Below, in pieces: positions 1-9,039 of a stretch of DNA of 64,000 nucleotides. This DNA comes from Flavobacterium shii (GTDB taxonomy: Bacteria; Bacteroidota; Bacteroidia; Flavobacteriales; Flavobacteriaceae), in assembly GCF_025847235.1 (NCBI RefSeq), contig NZ_JAOZEW010000020.1, positions 1 through 64,000 on the forward strand, given 5' to 3'. The notes beneath the pieces were generated by a model, which did not search any database, was not told the DNA's origin, and worked only from the letters and a program-made list of their open reading frames with translations. Numbering within the stretch: the stretch's first letter is position 1; every line of letters begins with the position of its first letter. Position numbers and translations under genes: made by a program.

Positions 1-600
1 GTGTCACTTCCTGTGGTTACTGCCCCAGCAGTAATATCTACCGTGTTTGGTGAACAAACTGCTGCAGGATTAGTAATTGTTATAATTGGAAGCGCATTGA
101 TAATTACTGTAACGGGTACAATTGTGCTACAGCCATTAGTATTAGTCCCTTTTATGTAATACGTGCCACTTGTCGTTATTGCTGAAGGTGTAGCTAGCGG
201 AGTCGCTGCTAAAGCATCAGTAAAATAAGTATAGGTTAAACCTGTATCACTTCCTGTGGTTACTGCCGTAGCGGTAATATCTACTGTGTTTGGTGAACAA
301 ACTGCTGCAGGATTAGTAATTGTTATAATCGGAAGCGCATTGATAATCACTGTAACTGGTACAATTGTACTACAGCCATTAGTATTAGTCCCTTTTATAT
401 AATACGTGCCACTTGCAGTTACTGCTGTAGGAGTACTTAATAGAGTAGTTCCCAAAGCATCGGTAAAATAAGTATAAGTTAGACCTGTATCACTTCCCGT
501 GGTTACTGCCACAGCAGTAATATCTACTGTAGCAGGAGAACAAACTGCTGCGGGATTGCTAATTACAACTATTGGAAGAGCAACTCTAGTTACTGTTATA
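1..600 (-). repeat. Tandem 243-bp (81-residue) coding repeats in the surface protein
   Basis: The same phase marker (a stretch reading NPAAVCSP in the protein) recurs at about 41, 284 and 527, an exact period of 243 bp. Copies 1 and 2 are nearly identical at the DNA level and copy 3 is more divergent. Each unit ends in a conserved INALPIITI-type strand and carries one Cys near each end. The array continues beyond the left edge, so its copy number is unknown. Such near-identical units can expand and contract by recombination. Confidence 0.8.
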
Positions 601-2729
601 ATATAAGTTCCTAATGTTATTCCGTCCTGAGCAGTAACTACTGTGGTAACAGTAGTTGAACCTACTGCCAAAGCAATTGCTCCGGAAGGACTTCCGCTTG
701 TAACCGTTACTCCATTTACTTTTACTGTTGCGTTAGGGTCTGTTGTAGTTGGTGTCACGGTTAAACTTGTCGTAGCGTTTGGTAGAGTAACAGAATAACT
801 TGTGGTACCTGTTGCAAAAACCGGTGCTAATATACCCTGACTTATCGTTAAATTACTTAACGTCGCTATATTACTAAGAGTAGTCACGTTGGCAGGATTG
901 TCTGTACCTACTGTAGATAAATACATTTCGTCGCCTGCTGAACCATTTCGTTCAATTACCATCGCTCTATAATTCGTTGCGGCTGTTAATCCTGTTATGT
1001 TTATGGTTGTTCCGGTGCCATTGTATACACAATACCAGCCTGATGTGCCAATTTGTGTTCCTGTACCAAAAGAAGCGTTTGCTGTATAAACCGTAAGATC
1101 TATCGGTAAAGGGCTACCTGTAATTCCAGCATACATAAACACGGCTCTAGATGAACCGTTACCAATGGTCCAGGTAGCTGTAGTTGTTGTTGCTGTTGTA
1201 GTAGTAAAAACTACATTGGTTGCCTGAACAGTTGGAGCAAATAAAGGATTATTGCGGAAAATAGAAATATTAAGACTGGCATTATTGGCTGTTACCACAT
1301 CATTCTTACCATCTCCGTCAAGATCACCAATAGCTAACCCTCTACAATTGGTATCATTTGCAAAATCAGTTCGAGTACCCAAAGTAATAGTACCACCTGA
1401 TGTTGATGTGTTATGAAAAAAAGATAAAATACTATTGTGTGAAGCTGCAACAACATCAAGATTTCCATCACCATCTATATCAGCAATCCCAACAGCAGTA
1501 ACAATATTAATTGCTGTCACATCAACTTTAGGGTCAAAACTAATGTTCCCAGCTCCTGATGAAGTATTTTTTAAAATAGATATAGTAGTACCACCACCGT
1601 TAGCAACTACAATATCTGGTTTACCATCTTTATTTAGATCCCCAATTGCACTGAAAAAAGGAGATGCACCTACAGGAAAACTAACCACATTATCAAAATT
1701 AATCGTGCCACTTGTAGAGGTATTTCGTAAAACTGATACTGTACCACTTGCATTGTTATTGGGTGTTATCAAGTCCATTTTGCCATCACTATCTATATCT
1801 CCTATTGATAAACCATAAGGAGCACTATTTATTATAAAATCGTTCTTAGCAGCAAAACTGAAATTTCCAATTCCAGACGATAAATTTTGAAAAACAGACA
1901 CCAAATTAGTACCATTATCAGCAACCGCAAGATCAGTTTTCCCATCTCCATCAATATCTCCAGCTACAATACCAAAAGAACCAAGACCAGAAGTTAAAGT
2001 TGTCTGACTAACAAAAGCTATGTTTCCAATACCGCTCGATGTGTTTTTTAAAATCGTAACAGAAGCTCCCCCGCTATTAGTTATTGCAAGATCAGGTTTA
2101 CCATCTCCATCAAAATCGCCCGCAGCTGCTGCTCTGGGTGTACTACCAACAATAATGTCTATACTAGGAGCAAAAGAACCCGCATTAATACTACCACTCG
2201 TTGATATGTTACGAAAAATAGATATTGAAGAAGTACCTGACGAATTTATTGTTACTAAATCAGGCTTACCATCCCCATCAAGATCGATAATAATTACGTT
2301 AAAAGGCGCAGAATTATTTCCAGTCGGAAAATTTACTTTAGGCTGTATATCATCAATCGTTATTCTTGCTTTATTGGGGGTAAATGTTGTAATAAAAGGT
2401 GTAGTAGAATATCCTACTAATGTAGTTGTAGAATTTAATACTGACATAGGCTCAAAAGTTGCCCCTACTGGTACTGTTACGGTTAAACTCGCAGTACTTG
2501 CAGCAGTAATTGTAGCCTTAGTGGCGCCAAAAAACACTATATTTTCAGCAATTGTAGCACCAAAATTAGCCCCACTAATAGTTACTGTACTACCCACTGC
2601 ACCACTTGTGGGACTAAAGCTGGATATTGTAGGTGACTGAGCAGTAATTGTTTCGAACGCAGATAAAAGTATAATCAAACAAAACAAAAAAGACATTCTT
2701 GTAAAAGAGTAGGTAGAGGTACTAATCAT
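1..2729 (-). CDS. Secreted repeat protein (IPT/TIG, FG-GAP/VCBS repeats, cadherin-like and Ig-like modules), 3' end outside window
   Basis: An open frame runs without a stop from the ATG at 2729 to the left edge (909 codons visible); I checked the frame at several points. The start encodes a signal peptide (about residues 1-30, ending in TAQ), then an IPT/TIG-like domain (about 32-125). Next come seven repeats carrying the calcium-binding FG-GAP/VCBS core D-I/L-D-G-D-G-K-x-D, whose codons lie near 2280, 2110, 1945, 1790, 1630, 1465 and 1318. After a linker follow a cadherin-like beta-sandwich module (about 860-580) and three 81-residue Ig-like repeats. The architecture fits a cell-surface or secreted adhesin of Flavobacteriia; such proteins usually end in a T9SS sorting domain, which would lie outside the window. 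A second ATG at codon 12 is possible. Plus-strand open frames here are shadows of this gene. The ligand is unknown. Confidence 0.85.
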   Translation of the reverse strand, partial: MISTSTYSFTRMSFLFCLIILLSAFETITAQSPTISSFSPTSGAVGSTVTISGANFGATIAENIVFFGATKATITAASTASLTVTVPVGATFEPMSVLNSTTTLVGYSTTPFITTFTPNKARITIDDIQPKVNFPTGNNSAPFNVIIIDLDGDGKPDLVTINSSGTSSISIFRNISTSGSINAGSFAPSIDIIVGSTPRAAAAGDFDGDGKPDLAITNSGGASVTILKNTSSGIGNIAFVSQTTLTSGLGSFGIVAGDIDGDGKTDLAVADNGTNLVSVFQNLSSGIGNFSFAAKNDFIINSAPYGLSIGDIDSDGKMDLITPNNNASGTVSVLRNTSTSGTINFDNVVSFPVGASPFFSAIGDLNKDGKPDIVVANGGGTTISILKNTSSGAGNISFDPKVDVTAINIVTAVGIADIDGDGNLDVVAASHNSILSFFHNTSTSGGTITLGTRTDFANDTNCRGLAIGDLDGDGKNDVVTANNASLNISIFRNNPLFAPTVQATNVVFTTTTATTTTATWTIGNGSSRAVFMYAGITGSPLPIDLTVYTANASFGTGTQIGTSGWYCVYNGTGTTINITGLTAATNYRAMVIERNGSAGDEMYLSTVGTDNPANVTTLSNIATLSNLTISQGILAPVFATGTTSYSVTLPNATTSLTVTPTTTDPNATVKVNGVTVTSGSPSGAIALAVGSTTVTTVVTAQDGITLGTYIITVTRVALPIVVISNPAAVCSPATVDITAVAVTTGSDTGLTYTYFTDALGTTLLSTPTAVTASGTYYIKGTNTNGCSTIVPVTVIINALPIITITNPAAVCSPNTVDITATAVTTGSDTGLTYTYFTDALAATPLATPSAITTSGTYYIKGTNTNGCSTIVPVTVIINALPIITITNPAAVCSPNTVDITAGAVTTGSD

Positions 2730-2930
2730 GCTAAATATTTTTTAATTTTTAATCAATGACTTATATGATAGAACTGGTTTTATAATTTATTTCCAATTTT
2801 TAAATACATAAAAACTAATATTCTGGATAACAAATTCTGATATTTTTGCAATATTATTTTGTAGTACTATTTTGTAAACTCAATAAAGATACCTATCCCT
2901 TTGTAATTATTTTCTTAAAACAAGTGTCGT

Positions 2931-2962
2931 ATTCTAAAATGCAACGTGTTGCATTTTAGAAT
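2931..2962. repeat. Perfect 15-bp inverted repeat with 2-nt centre
   Basis: The arms 2931-2945 and 2948-2962 are exact reverse complements around GT. No T-tract follows on either strand. It lies about 200 bp upstream of the left surface-protein gene in a 760-bp gene-free stretch (2730-3488). It could be an operator, a cruciform or a small mobile palindrome. The outer ten bases recur in the hairpin at 10160-10185. The rest of the gap holds purine-rich degenerate repeats around 3050-3120 and two terminators; I see no gene in it. Confidence 0.6.
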
Positions 2963-3228
2963 GACTATCAAATCATTACGATAGACAACTGTAAAAGGTT
3001 CAAAGCTGCAGAGAGAAAAAGGTCTTGAGGCACTAAGGTTCTGAGATTAGAAAAAGAGGAGATAGAAAAGATGAAAGATGAAAGATTTGGAGATAATAGA
3101 TGGAAGATGAAAGACTGCGACTGAAAACTTAAAGCTTCAGGATCGGGACTTCCGTACTTCGCGATTAATTTTAATCTAAAAAATAAGCTACTTAATACCG
3201 AAACTTACCAATTCATGAAAACAAAAAG

Positions 3229-3257
3229 GCAGCGAGAATAAATCTCACTGCTTTTTT
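3229..3257. terminator. Bidirectional hairpin terminator
   Basis: The arms 3229-3237 and 3243-3251 pair with one wobble around a 5-nt loop. A T-run follows on the plus strand (3252-3257) and an A-run precedes it, so it can work in both directions. It probably backs up termination of the minus-strand gene ending at 3489. Confidence 0.55.
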
Positions 3258-3360
3258 AATTACACCCAACTGGTTATATTATAAAACCAGAATAAAAAGC
3301 AAATCGGATTACAAAGATGTTTTCGAAGAAAAATAATGGCTATCAAAAAAAAATAAAAAA

Positions 3361-3429
3361 GCCACAGATTTAAAAGGCTTAAAAATTAGAATTAGTACTA
3401 TTCTTAAATTAAACCCTTCAATCTGTGGC
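3361..3429 (-). terminator. Long-loop hairpin, terminator after the fatty acid hydroxylase gene
   Basis: The 10-bp arms 3361-3370 and 3420-3429 are perfect reverse complements, with A/T tracts on both outer sides. In the minus direction it follows the stop at 3489 by 60 nt and leads into a T-rich tract. Confidence 0.5.
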
Positions 3430-3488
3430 AAAAAAAAAAAAATCTTCAACAGAAAAGCAATACTTTTAAAATATCCCTTTTTTATACT

Positions 3489-4712
3489 TTATTCGGAGAC
3501 TTCTAACTGAAGTACTACCGTTTGATATTTTTCTCCCAGAGAGAAAACCTGTTCTACCAAAAACATTATGATAATCGGAACAACAAAGAATTCTATTTTA
3601 TTTTCGATATACAAAAAATAAGTTGTACAAATAAAAATGCGGAAGTATTCGAGATAATAAATCCATTTTCGCTGTTCTAACAATGCCCCACAGTTAATAA
3701 GCGTGATACCAATAAAAGATAAAACGAATATTTTATCGGATGTGTCCAAAGAATCAAAATAATAGGTAAAAATTGTTAGCAAGAACGTACTTACACCAAG
3801 TTGTAAATAAAGATAGTTCTTGAATTTAAGTCTATGGCTCGGGTTCTCTTTATCCTGCAGAAAACGTTTTTCCAGAGTCGGGCGAATATCTTGATCCATA
3901 TCGGCAGGACTTCCAAATACAGCATTCCATCGAGCTATAAATCCTTTGGAACGTTTCCATAATTCATAAATTTCGAAATAATAATGAAAATGTTGCCATA
4001 AGAAACTATAACTCTTTAAGGGATGAGTCAATCCATATTTTGGTTTTTCTTCCTCTTCCTGAAAAGTTCCAAAGATACGATCCCAAAACGTAAACATATC
4101 ACCATAATTTTTATCCAGATATTTTTCATCCGAAGCATGATGAATACCATGAACAGATGGGGTAACAAATACATATTCTAACCATTTTATCCTTCCTATA
4201 ACCTGAGTATGCGTAAAAAAAGAATACGCACCGTGTACAATAAGCATTGTAATAACCATCTTGGGATGAAAACCTATAAACGGCAAAACACACCAAAAAC
4301 CAGTACGTACAATAGCCTGAAAAGTAGTTATTCGGGCAGCAGCAGTAAAGTTGAATTCATTACTATGATGATGTACAATATGTGCAGCCCAGAAAAAATT
4401 AACCTCATGACCGAGTCTGTGGTACCAATACCAAACAAAATCGGTGGCGAGAATTAATGCAATCCAAACCAAAAAATTACTCGGAATATCAAAAATTCTG
4501 TAGTTATTATAAATGAAATAATACAATTGGTAAAAACTCGCTGCAATGAAAAGATTGATCAACCGTTCTGCAATACCAATACTTATATTAGAAACAGAGC
4601 TTTCATAATTGAATAATTCTGGTCTGTTACTTCGCTGTGCAAGTCGAAACTCGATATACACAAAAAGAAAAAAAGCAGGCATGGCAAATGCCAAAAAATT
4701 AATATGTTCCAT
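3489..4712 (-). CDS. Sterol desaturase / fatty acid hydroxylase family membrane protein
   Basis: This 407-residue integral membrane protein has the His clusters that bind the di-iron centre of the fatty acid hydroxylase superfamily: HRLGH (98-102), HIVHHH (111-116), H168 and HGIHH (188-192). Hydrophobic segments lie near residues 5-20, 50-70 and 80-97, and more follow in a C-terminal membrane region (about 300-395). Family members hydroxylate or desaturate lipids using O2 at the inner membrane; the alkylglycerol monooxygenase-like arrangement with an extra C-terminal membrane part is common in Bacteroidota. The substrate cannot be told from sequence. The ATG at 4712 opens directly on the first membrane segment, so the start looks right. 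It is monocistronic: 147 bp separate it from the upstream gene, and two terminators follow. Confidence 0.85.
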   Translation of the reverse strand: MEHINFLAFAMPAFFLFVYIEFRLAQRSNRPELFNYESSVSNISIGIAERLINLFIAASFYQLYYFIYNNYRIFDIPSNFLVWIALILATDFVWYWYHRLGHEVNFFWAAHIVHHHSNEFNFTAAARITTFQAIVRTGFWCVLPFIGFHPKMVITMLIVHGAYSFFTHTQVIGRIKWLEYVFVTPSVHGIHHASDEKYLDKNYGDMFTFWDRIFGTFQEEEEKPKYGLTHPLKSYSFLWQHFHYYFEIYELWKRSKGFIARWNAVFGSPADMDQDIRPTLEKRFLQDKENPSHRLKFKNYLYLQLGVSTFLLTIFTYYFDSLDTSDKIFVLSFIGITLINCGALLEQRKWIYYLEYFRIFICTTYFLYIENKIEFFVVPIIIMFLVEQVFSLGEKYQTVVLQLEVSE

Positions 4713-4859
4713 TTTTTAATAAATATGTAGGTATTCCGGGAATGAACTATTCAAAACAATTTAATACTTAAATTTCAGAAAAAAGACAATTCCATTGATT
4801 ATATACAACCAATGAAATTATCTTAATCCAGTTGAAGTCAGTTTAATGCGTAATAAATT

Positions 4860-6146
4860 TTAATTCTGTTTGAATTTTTTCTCAGTCAGTTTGATTTCTT
4901 TTACAGCCTGACTATCAGCAACTTTACGCAAAGCAATAATATAAGCAGCAATACGAGGTGTTACTTTATATTTTACAGAAGCAGCAAAAACTGATTCGAA
5001 ACTTTTCTCCAATATATCTTCCAAACGTTTATTTATTTGATTGATTCTCCAGGATTCTAAAAGACAATTCTGAAGCCATTCAAAATAAGATACTGTAACT
5101 CCTCCTGCATTGGCCAAAATATCTGGAACAACCAAAACATTGTTCTCATGCAAGATTTTATCAGCATCCGAAGAAACTGGACCGTTCGCCCCTTCTACAA
5201 TAATTTTGGCACGAATAGATCCCGCATTTACAGCAGTAATCACATCCTCTTTGGCAGCAGGAATAAGCACATCTACATCCAGCAATAATAAATCTTCATG
5301 TTTTATGGCTACTGCATTCGGATATCCGTTAACACTTTTATTATTTAAATTATAATATAAAATAAGTTCTGGAATATTAATTCCGTCCGGATTATAAAAA
5401 GCTTCAGAGACATCACTAACAGCAACAATTTTCAATCCTTTTTCGAATAAAAACAAAGCCGAATGAAGTCCAACATTGCCAAATCCCTGAATAGCTGCTG
5501 TGGATCTTGCCGGTCTTAATTTTAATTTTTGAAGTGCCAGGATACTTATAATACTTACACCTCGTCCAGTAGCTTCTACCCGACCCAGAGAGCCTCCAGA
5601 ATGTAAATGTTTCCCCGTTACAACGGCATGAATTGTTTTACCATGAACCAAAGAAAACTCATCCATTAACCAACCCATCTCATCGGGACCAGTTCCCATA
5701 TCGGGAGCAGGAACATCTTTATCGGGACCAAAAATATCCGACAAAGCATTGGTATATTCTCGTGTTATTTTTTCCAATTCGGATTTAGAATGTAATCTTG
5801 GATCACAGATAATTCCTCCTTTTGCTCCTCCAAAAGGAATTCCTGTAACTGCCGATTTCCATGTCATCCAGGCTGCAAGTGCTTTCACCTCATCAAGATT
5901 TACAGCCGTATCATAACGAATACCTCCTTTGGATGGCCCTAACGCTGTGTTATGGATTACACGATAACCTTCAAAATTTTGTTCTGTACCATTATCAAGA
6001 ATAATAGAAAAATTAACTACGATTTGCTTTTCCGGGCGTTGTAGCTTTTGTCGAACCGATTCATTTAGTTTAAGAATATCGGCAGCTATATTAAAACGAT
6101 CAATCATAGATTGAAACGGGTTCTGTTTTACGATTTGTGAACTCAT
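4860..6146 (-). CDS. Glutamate dehydrogenase (Glu/Leu/Phe/Val dehydrogenase family)
   Basis: This 428-residue cytosolic enzyme interconverts glutamate with 2-oxoglutarate plus ammonium. The family's N-terminal dimerisation/substrate domain carries GPSKGGIR (70-77), MTWK (K97), the catalytic-lysine motif GGAKGG (K109) and PAPDMGT (D149). The Rossmann nucleotide-binding domain has GFGNVG (221-226). Its length matches the short hexameric bacterial and archaeal enzymes. Cofactor preference (NAD or NADP) cannot be assigned by eye, and leucine or valine dehydrogenase activity is less likely given the length and substrate-domain motifs. It follows a short Cys-rich leader frame and a strong terminator hairpin on the same strand, so expression may be controlled by attenuation. 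Confidence 0.9.
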   Translation of the reverse strand: MSSQIVKQNPFQSMIDRFNIAADILKLNESVRQKLQRPEKQIVVNFSIILDNGTEQNFEGYRVIHNTALGPSKGGIRYDTAVNLDEVKALAAWMTWKSAVTGIPFGGAKGGIICDPRLHSKSELEKITREYTNALSDIFGPDKDVPAPDMGTGPDEMGWLMDEFSLVHGKTIHAVVTGKHLHSGGSLGRVEATGRGVSIISILALQKLKLRPARSTAAIQGFGNVGLHSALFLFEKGLKIVAVSDVSEAFYNPDGINIPELILYYNLNNKSVNGYPNAVAIKHEDLLLLDVDVLIPAAKEDVITAVNAGSIRAKIIVEGANGPVSSDADKILHENNVLVVPDILANAGGVTVSYFEWLQNCLLESWRINQINKRLEDILEKSFESVFAASVKYKVTPRIAAYIIALRKVADSQAVKEIKLTEKKFKQN

Positions 6147-6215
6147 AATTTTATGGGATGTTATAAATTATATATTTTATTAAAATAAGTATAGTAATTG
6201 AAAAATGACTGGCAT

Positions 6216-6249
6216 AAAAAAACCCTTTCGCAAGTGTTACGAAAGAGCC
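6216..6249 (-). terminator. Terminator/attenuator hairpin between leader peptide and glutamate dehydrogenase gene
   Basis: Read on the minus strand, an 8-bp stem (one GU pair) with a roughly 9-nt loop is followed directly by seven Ts. It lies about 12 nt after the leader stop and about 70 nt before the dehydrogenase ATG, the usual position of a transcription attenuator. Confidence 0.65.
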
Positions 6250-6260
6250 TAAATATTATT

Positions 6261-6350
6261 TTATAAATAACAGCAACTTCTGCAACAGGGAGGGATTTTC
6301 ATGTGGCAGCACTGCATCATAATATTAGTATTTATAGTATATAATCTCAT
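6261..6350 (-). CDS. Cys-rich 29-residue leader peptide (putative)
   Basis: An ATG at 6350 opens a 29-codon frame ending in TAA at 6263-6261. The peptide has six Cys, all in CC pairs, and four Met; its second half reads MMQCCHMKIPPCCRSCCYL. It is too short for most gene callers. The density of Cys codons just before a terminator hairpin is typical of ribosome-mediated attenuators that sense a charged tRNA, here Cys (and perhaps Met). The next gene is a glutamate dehydrogenase, not an obvious sulfur gene, so the logic is unclear. It could also be a relic of a regulatory region whose original target has been lost. I infer translation from codon content and position only. Confidence 0.5.
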   Translation of the reverse strand: MRLYTINTNIMMQCCHMKIPPCCRSCCYL

Positions 6351-6436
6351 CTTTTATTTTTTTTTCTATTAAAGAATTAAGAACCATTTAGATTCAACTT
6401 TGTTTTTTCTTAACATCTTAATGGTTTAAGAATTTT

Positions 6437-6470
6437 AAAAAGCCTTTTTAAATATAAAAAGGCTTTTTTA
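6437..6470. terminator. 13-bp perfect hairpin, bidirectional terminator
   Basis: The arms 6437-6449 and 6456-6468 are exact reverse complements with A- and T-tracts built into them. It lies downstream of the minus-strand oxygenase gene and separates it from the leader/dehydrogenase unit. The remaining 200 bp up to 6668 shows no gene. Confidence 0.7.
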
Positions 6471-6668
6471 ACTAAATAACTAAACCATAGAAAGCTGTTC
6501 ATACACCAAATCATACATATAACACATTATAGAGTTACAATTATAAGGAGTTGTATTTGGGCTTTCATTTCTCATTTCTTTTACAAATCTATAAATATAA
6601 TTCCAATATTCTATAGAATTAGTCGAGTTATTTTTATAAAAATTTAAAACTTACTGATAAACAAGCTA

Positions 6669-7262
6669 TTAATCACTCTTTAACCAACCCGTAATACTCA
6701 TTCTTGTGTTTTGGGTAACCAATACTTCATGAACCAGCTCATCACTTTTAAAAAAAACTGTCTTACCCTGAGTAGGGCTAATTTTTTGATTGTTATCCAA
6801 CTGATGAATAAGAAGTTCACCTCCATCGCTTTCTTTCCAATCGGCATTTAAATAACTAATCATAGAATATTTTCTGCTCGGATTGTTCTTAAACTGATCT
6901 AAATGTTTGAGATAAAAATCACCTGTTTCATATAAAGAATAATGAAACTCATAACCTGTTATCCCCGCGTAACAACTTATGTTTAAATAATCGATAAAAG
7001 CTTCAATCTGAACAAAGAATTCATTCTCGAATGCATTATTATGTTTTTTGTCAAGCCAATAAATCGAATCGCTACGGATAGCTCCATCATAAGTCACTTT
7101 ATCCGAATTACCTATTCCGGCGTCTTGCAACAAGCTTTTGGCATTTAAATCAAGTAAGTTTTGTTTTAAATTATTAGCCAATTCCGTACTCAAAAAATGT
7201 TCGGATATACCTACTTTATTTTCAATATAAGTAGCAATCAAAGCTTCAAAGCTATTTTCCAT
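6669..7262 (-). CDS. 2OG-Fe(II) oxygenase (prolyl 4-hydroxylase / SM-20 like)
   Basis: The C-terminal double-stranded beta-helix shows the facial triad His120-x-Asp122 (in KHLDQF) and His178 (in ELVHEV), with Arg187 placed to bind the 2-oxoglutarate carboxylate. Residues are numbered from the ATG at 7262. That gives a 197-residue protein, a normal size for the family. The frame can be extended to a GTG at 7328, but the added residues look unlike the family, so the ATG is preferred. Enzymes of this group hydroxylate proline or other residues in proteins or small molecules using Fe(II), O2 and 2-oxoglutarate; the target is unknown. It is probably monocistronic, with terminators on both sides. 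Confidence 0.75.
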   Translation of the reverse strand: MENSFEALIATYIENKVGISEHFLSTELANNLKQNLLDLNAKSLLQDAGIGNSDKVTYDGAIRSDSIYWLDKKHNNAFENEFFVQIEAFIDYLNISCYAGITGYEFHYSLYETGDFYLKHLDQFKNNPSRKYSMISYLNADWKESDGGELLIHQLDNNQKISPTQGKTVFFKSDELVHEVLVTQNTRMSITGWLKSD

Positions 7263-7381
7263 TTGTGTTTTTGATGGAATGTAAATACAACCAACGTGAC
7301 AAGGTAGGCTAAATAAAATATGCAGCACTATAATCAGTAATAAATAGTAAAACCTTTTTTATTTAATTTTTTAAAACTATA

Positions 7382-7413
7382 AAAAAGGGTCCGACAATTA
7401 TCAAACCCTCTTT
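7382..7413 (-). terminator. Hairpin terminator after the MoxR-type ATPase gene
   Basis: The arms 7382-7390 and 7405-7413 form a 9-bp stem with one GU pair and run into six Ts on the minus strand. It follows the stop at 7421 directly and closes the co-directional run that starts at 11561. Confidence 0.65.
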
Positions 7414-7420
7414 AAAATCT

Positions 7421-8884
7421 TTATAATTTACTTATGTAACTTCCGTACATATCCTTGAACTCATATCCTTCGGAAAAACGATCTTTACTCAGTTTTTTAT
7501 ATTCAACCAATCCCCATAATACAAACTCTTTCATAAAATAACAATCTTCAGCAGGCAATTCCGGTTGATATTTTTTTAACAAAATATCCAATGGAAGAAT
7601 TCCATCAAGGATTTTCTTGTATTTGGCATCCGAGCAATCATCTAATAATTCAAAACCACTTTCGGTAAAAAACCATTCAATAGTATCTGTATATGGTGTT
7701 TTCTCGTTTGGTTTTTCAAGTTTTTCAATCTTTGGGAAATACATCGGAAAGAAAGTTCGAATTGCATCACCTATTAAATGTTGTGCAACGATAGCAGCTC
7801 CCTCCTGCTCTCCTTCATAAACCAACTCGACTTTTCCTGTAATTGCAGGGATAATTCCCATAAAGTCAGATAAACGTAAAGCCGTTTTATCAATTCCTGC
7901 ACGCAAAGCGCGACGTTCAGCAGTACTTAATAAGTTTTCGTATGCCGTAATACTCATTCTCGCACTTACACCACTTTTATTATCTATAAACTCACTTTCT
8001 CGAGCTTCAAAACTTATTTGTTCCAATAAATCTTTGGCTAAACTCGGGATATAGACCGATTCATGTTGCTCAACATCCAACTTCGCTTCTTGCTCCGTAA
8101 TTGTTCTGGCAATTGCAATAGTCTCGGGATAATGCGTTAGAATTTGAGAACCAATTCTATCTTTTAATGGCGTAACAATACTTCCACGATTCGTATAATC
8201 TTCCGGATTTGCAGTAAACACAAATTGCATATCCAGTGGCATTCTTAACTTAAATCCCCTTATCTGAATATCTCCTTCCTGCAAAATATTAAACAACGCA
8301 ACTTGTATTCTAGCTTGCAAATCAGGCAATTCATTAATCACAAAAATGCAACGATTCGCACGCGGAATCATTCCGAAATGTATCACACGATCATCAGCAT
8401 AAGATAATTTTAAATTTGCTGCTTTTATAGGGTCTACATCACCAATCAAATCGGCAACAGTAACATCTGGCGTAGCAAGTTTCTCAAAGAAACGATCCTT
8501 TCTATGTAACCATTCAATTGGCGTTTCATCCCCCTTTTCGGCAATTATATCTTTTGCAAAGCGAGAAATTGGATTCAAAGGATCATCATTAATCTCCGAA
8601 CCTGCCACAAACGGAATATACTCATCTAATAATTCGACCATTTTGCGAGCCAATCGAGTTTTGGCTTGACCACGAAGTCCTAATAAATTGATATTATGAC
8701 GTGATAAAATAGCACGTTCTAACTCTGGAATAACTGTATTCTCAAAACCATGAACACCTTCGAAAACGGGCTTCCCAGATTTGATCTTTTCACGAAGGTT
8801 ATTTCGCAATTCATCTTTGATGCTTTTACTTTCGTAACCTGATTTTTTTAACTCCCCTAATGTTTTTATATTTTCTATTTTCAT
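7421..8884 (-). CDS. MoxR / Mg-chelatase-like AAA+ ATPase
   Basis: This is a 487-residue cytosolic AAA+ ATPase. It has a Walker A of the form GxRGxAKT (69-76), a Walker B-like segment ending IFVINELPDL (180-189), and an arginine-rich helical lid after residue 300. The Walker B acidic position is Glu within INEL, where DE is more usual. The set of motifs fits the magnesium chelatase ChlI/MoxR branch. The gene upstream encodes a VWA protein. MoxR ATPase plus VWA protein is a recurring pair thought to act as a chaperone or cofactor-insertion machine using the VWA MIDAS site. No cobalt or magnesium chelatase large subunit is nearby, so tetrapyrrole metallation is not indicated. The client is unknown. 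Confidence 0.8.
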   Translation of the reverse strand: MKIENIKTLGELKKSGYESKSIKDELRNNLREKIKSGKPVFEGVHGFENTVIPELERAILSRHNINLLGLRGQAKTRLARKMVELLDEYIPFVAGSEINDDPLNPISRFAKDIIAEKGDETPIEWLHRKDRFFEKLATPDVTVADLIGDVDPIKAANLKLSYADDRVIHFGMIPRANRCIFVINELPDLQARIQVALFNILQEGDIQIRGFKLRMPLDMQFVFTANPEDYTNRGSIVTPLKDRIGSQILTHYPETIAIARTITEQEAKLDVEQHESVYIPSLAKDLLEQISFEARESEFIDNKSGVSARMSITAYENLLSTAERRALRAGIDKTALRLSDFMGIIPAITGKVELVYEGEQEGAAIVAQHLIGDAIRTFFPMYFPKIEKLEKPNEKTPYTDTIEWFFTESGFELLDDCSDAKYKKILDGILPLDILLKKYQPELPAEDCYFMKEFVLWGLVEYKKLSKDRFSEGYEFKDMYGSYISKL

Positions 8885-9005
8885 TTTTGTTGAAATATCT
8901 ATATTGTTATATTTTTATTTTTATACAGATGAGCAGCATTGTGTCATCACTTTGAGGAGACGCACTTCTGTGCACTTTTACTGCAAATTTTTGAGAATGC
9001 AAAAA

Positions 9006-9030
9006 GCGCTTCGACTCCGCTCAGCATGAC
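9006..9030. repeat. Flavobacterial intergenic repeat fragment (CTTCGACTCCGCTCAGCATG type)
   Basis: A GC-richer 25-bp stretch stands out in AT-rich intergenic DNA. Related sequence appears at 40589-40651 in this window. Motifs of this kind (TTCGACT...CTCAGC/GAGC...GACA) are common interspersed intergenic repeats in flavobacteria. The 155-bp gap (8885-9039) holds no gene. Confidence 0.45.
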
Positions 9031-9039
9031 AGTTGAAAA

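Noticed and set aside
1..600. Regular repeats that could suggest a CRISPR array
   Set aside because: The period is 243 bp without spacers and it lies inside a protein-coding frame; no CRISPR array was seen anywhere in the window.
1435..2640. Two plus-strand open frames of 127 and 206 codons
   Set aside because: They lie antisense to the continuous minus-strand repeat protein, whose frame shows a signal peptide and calcium-binding repeats; the plus-strand frames are low-complexity Pro/Ser/Val shadows.
3050..3130. Purine-rich GATGAAAGATGAAAG repeats as a possible coding region or origin
   Set aside because: No open frame and no DnaA-box cluster; it is simple degenerate repetition in intergenic DNA.
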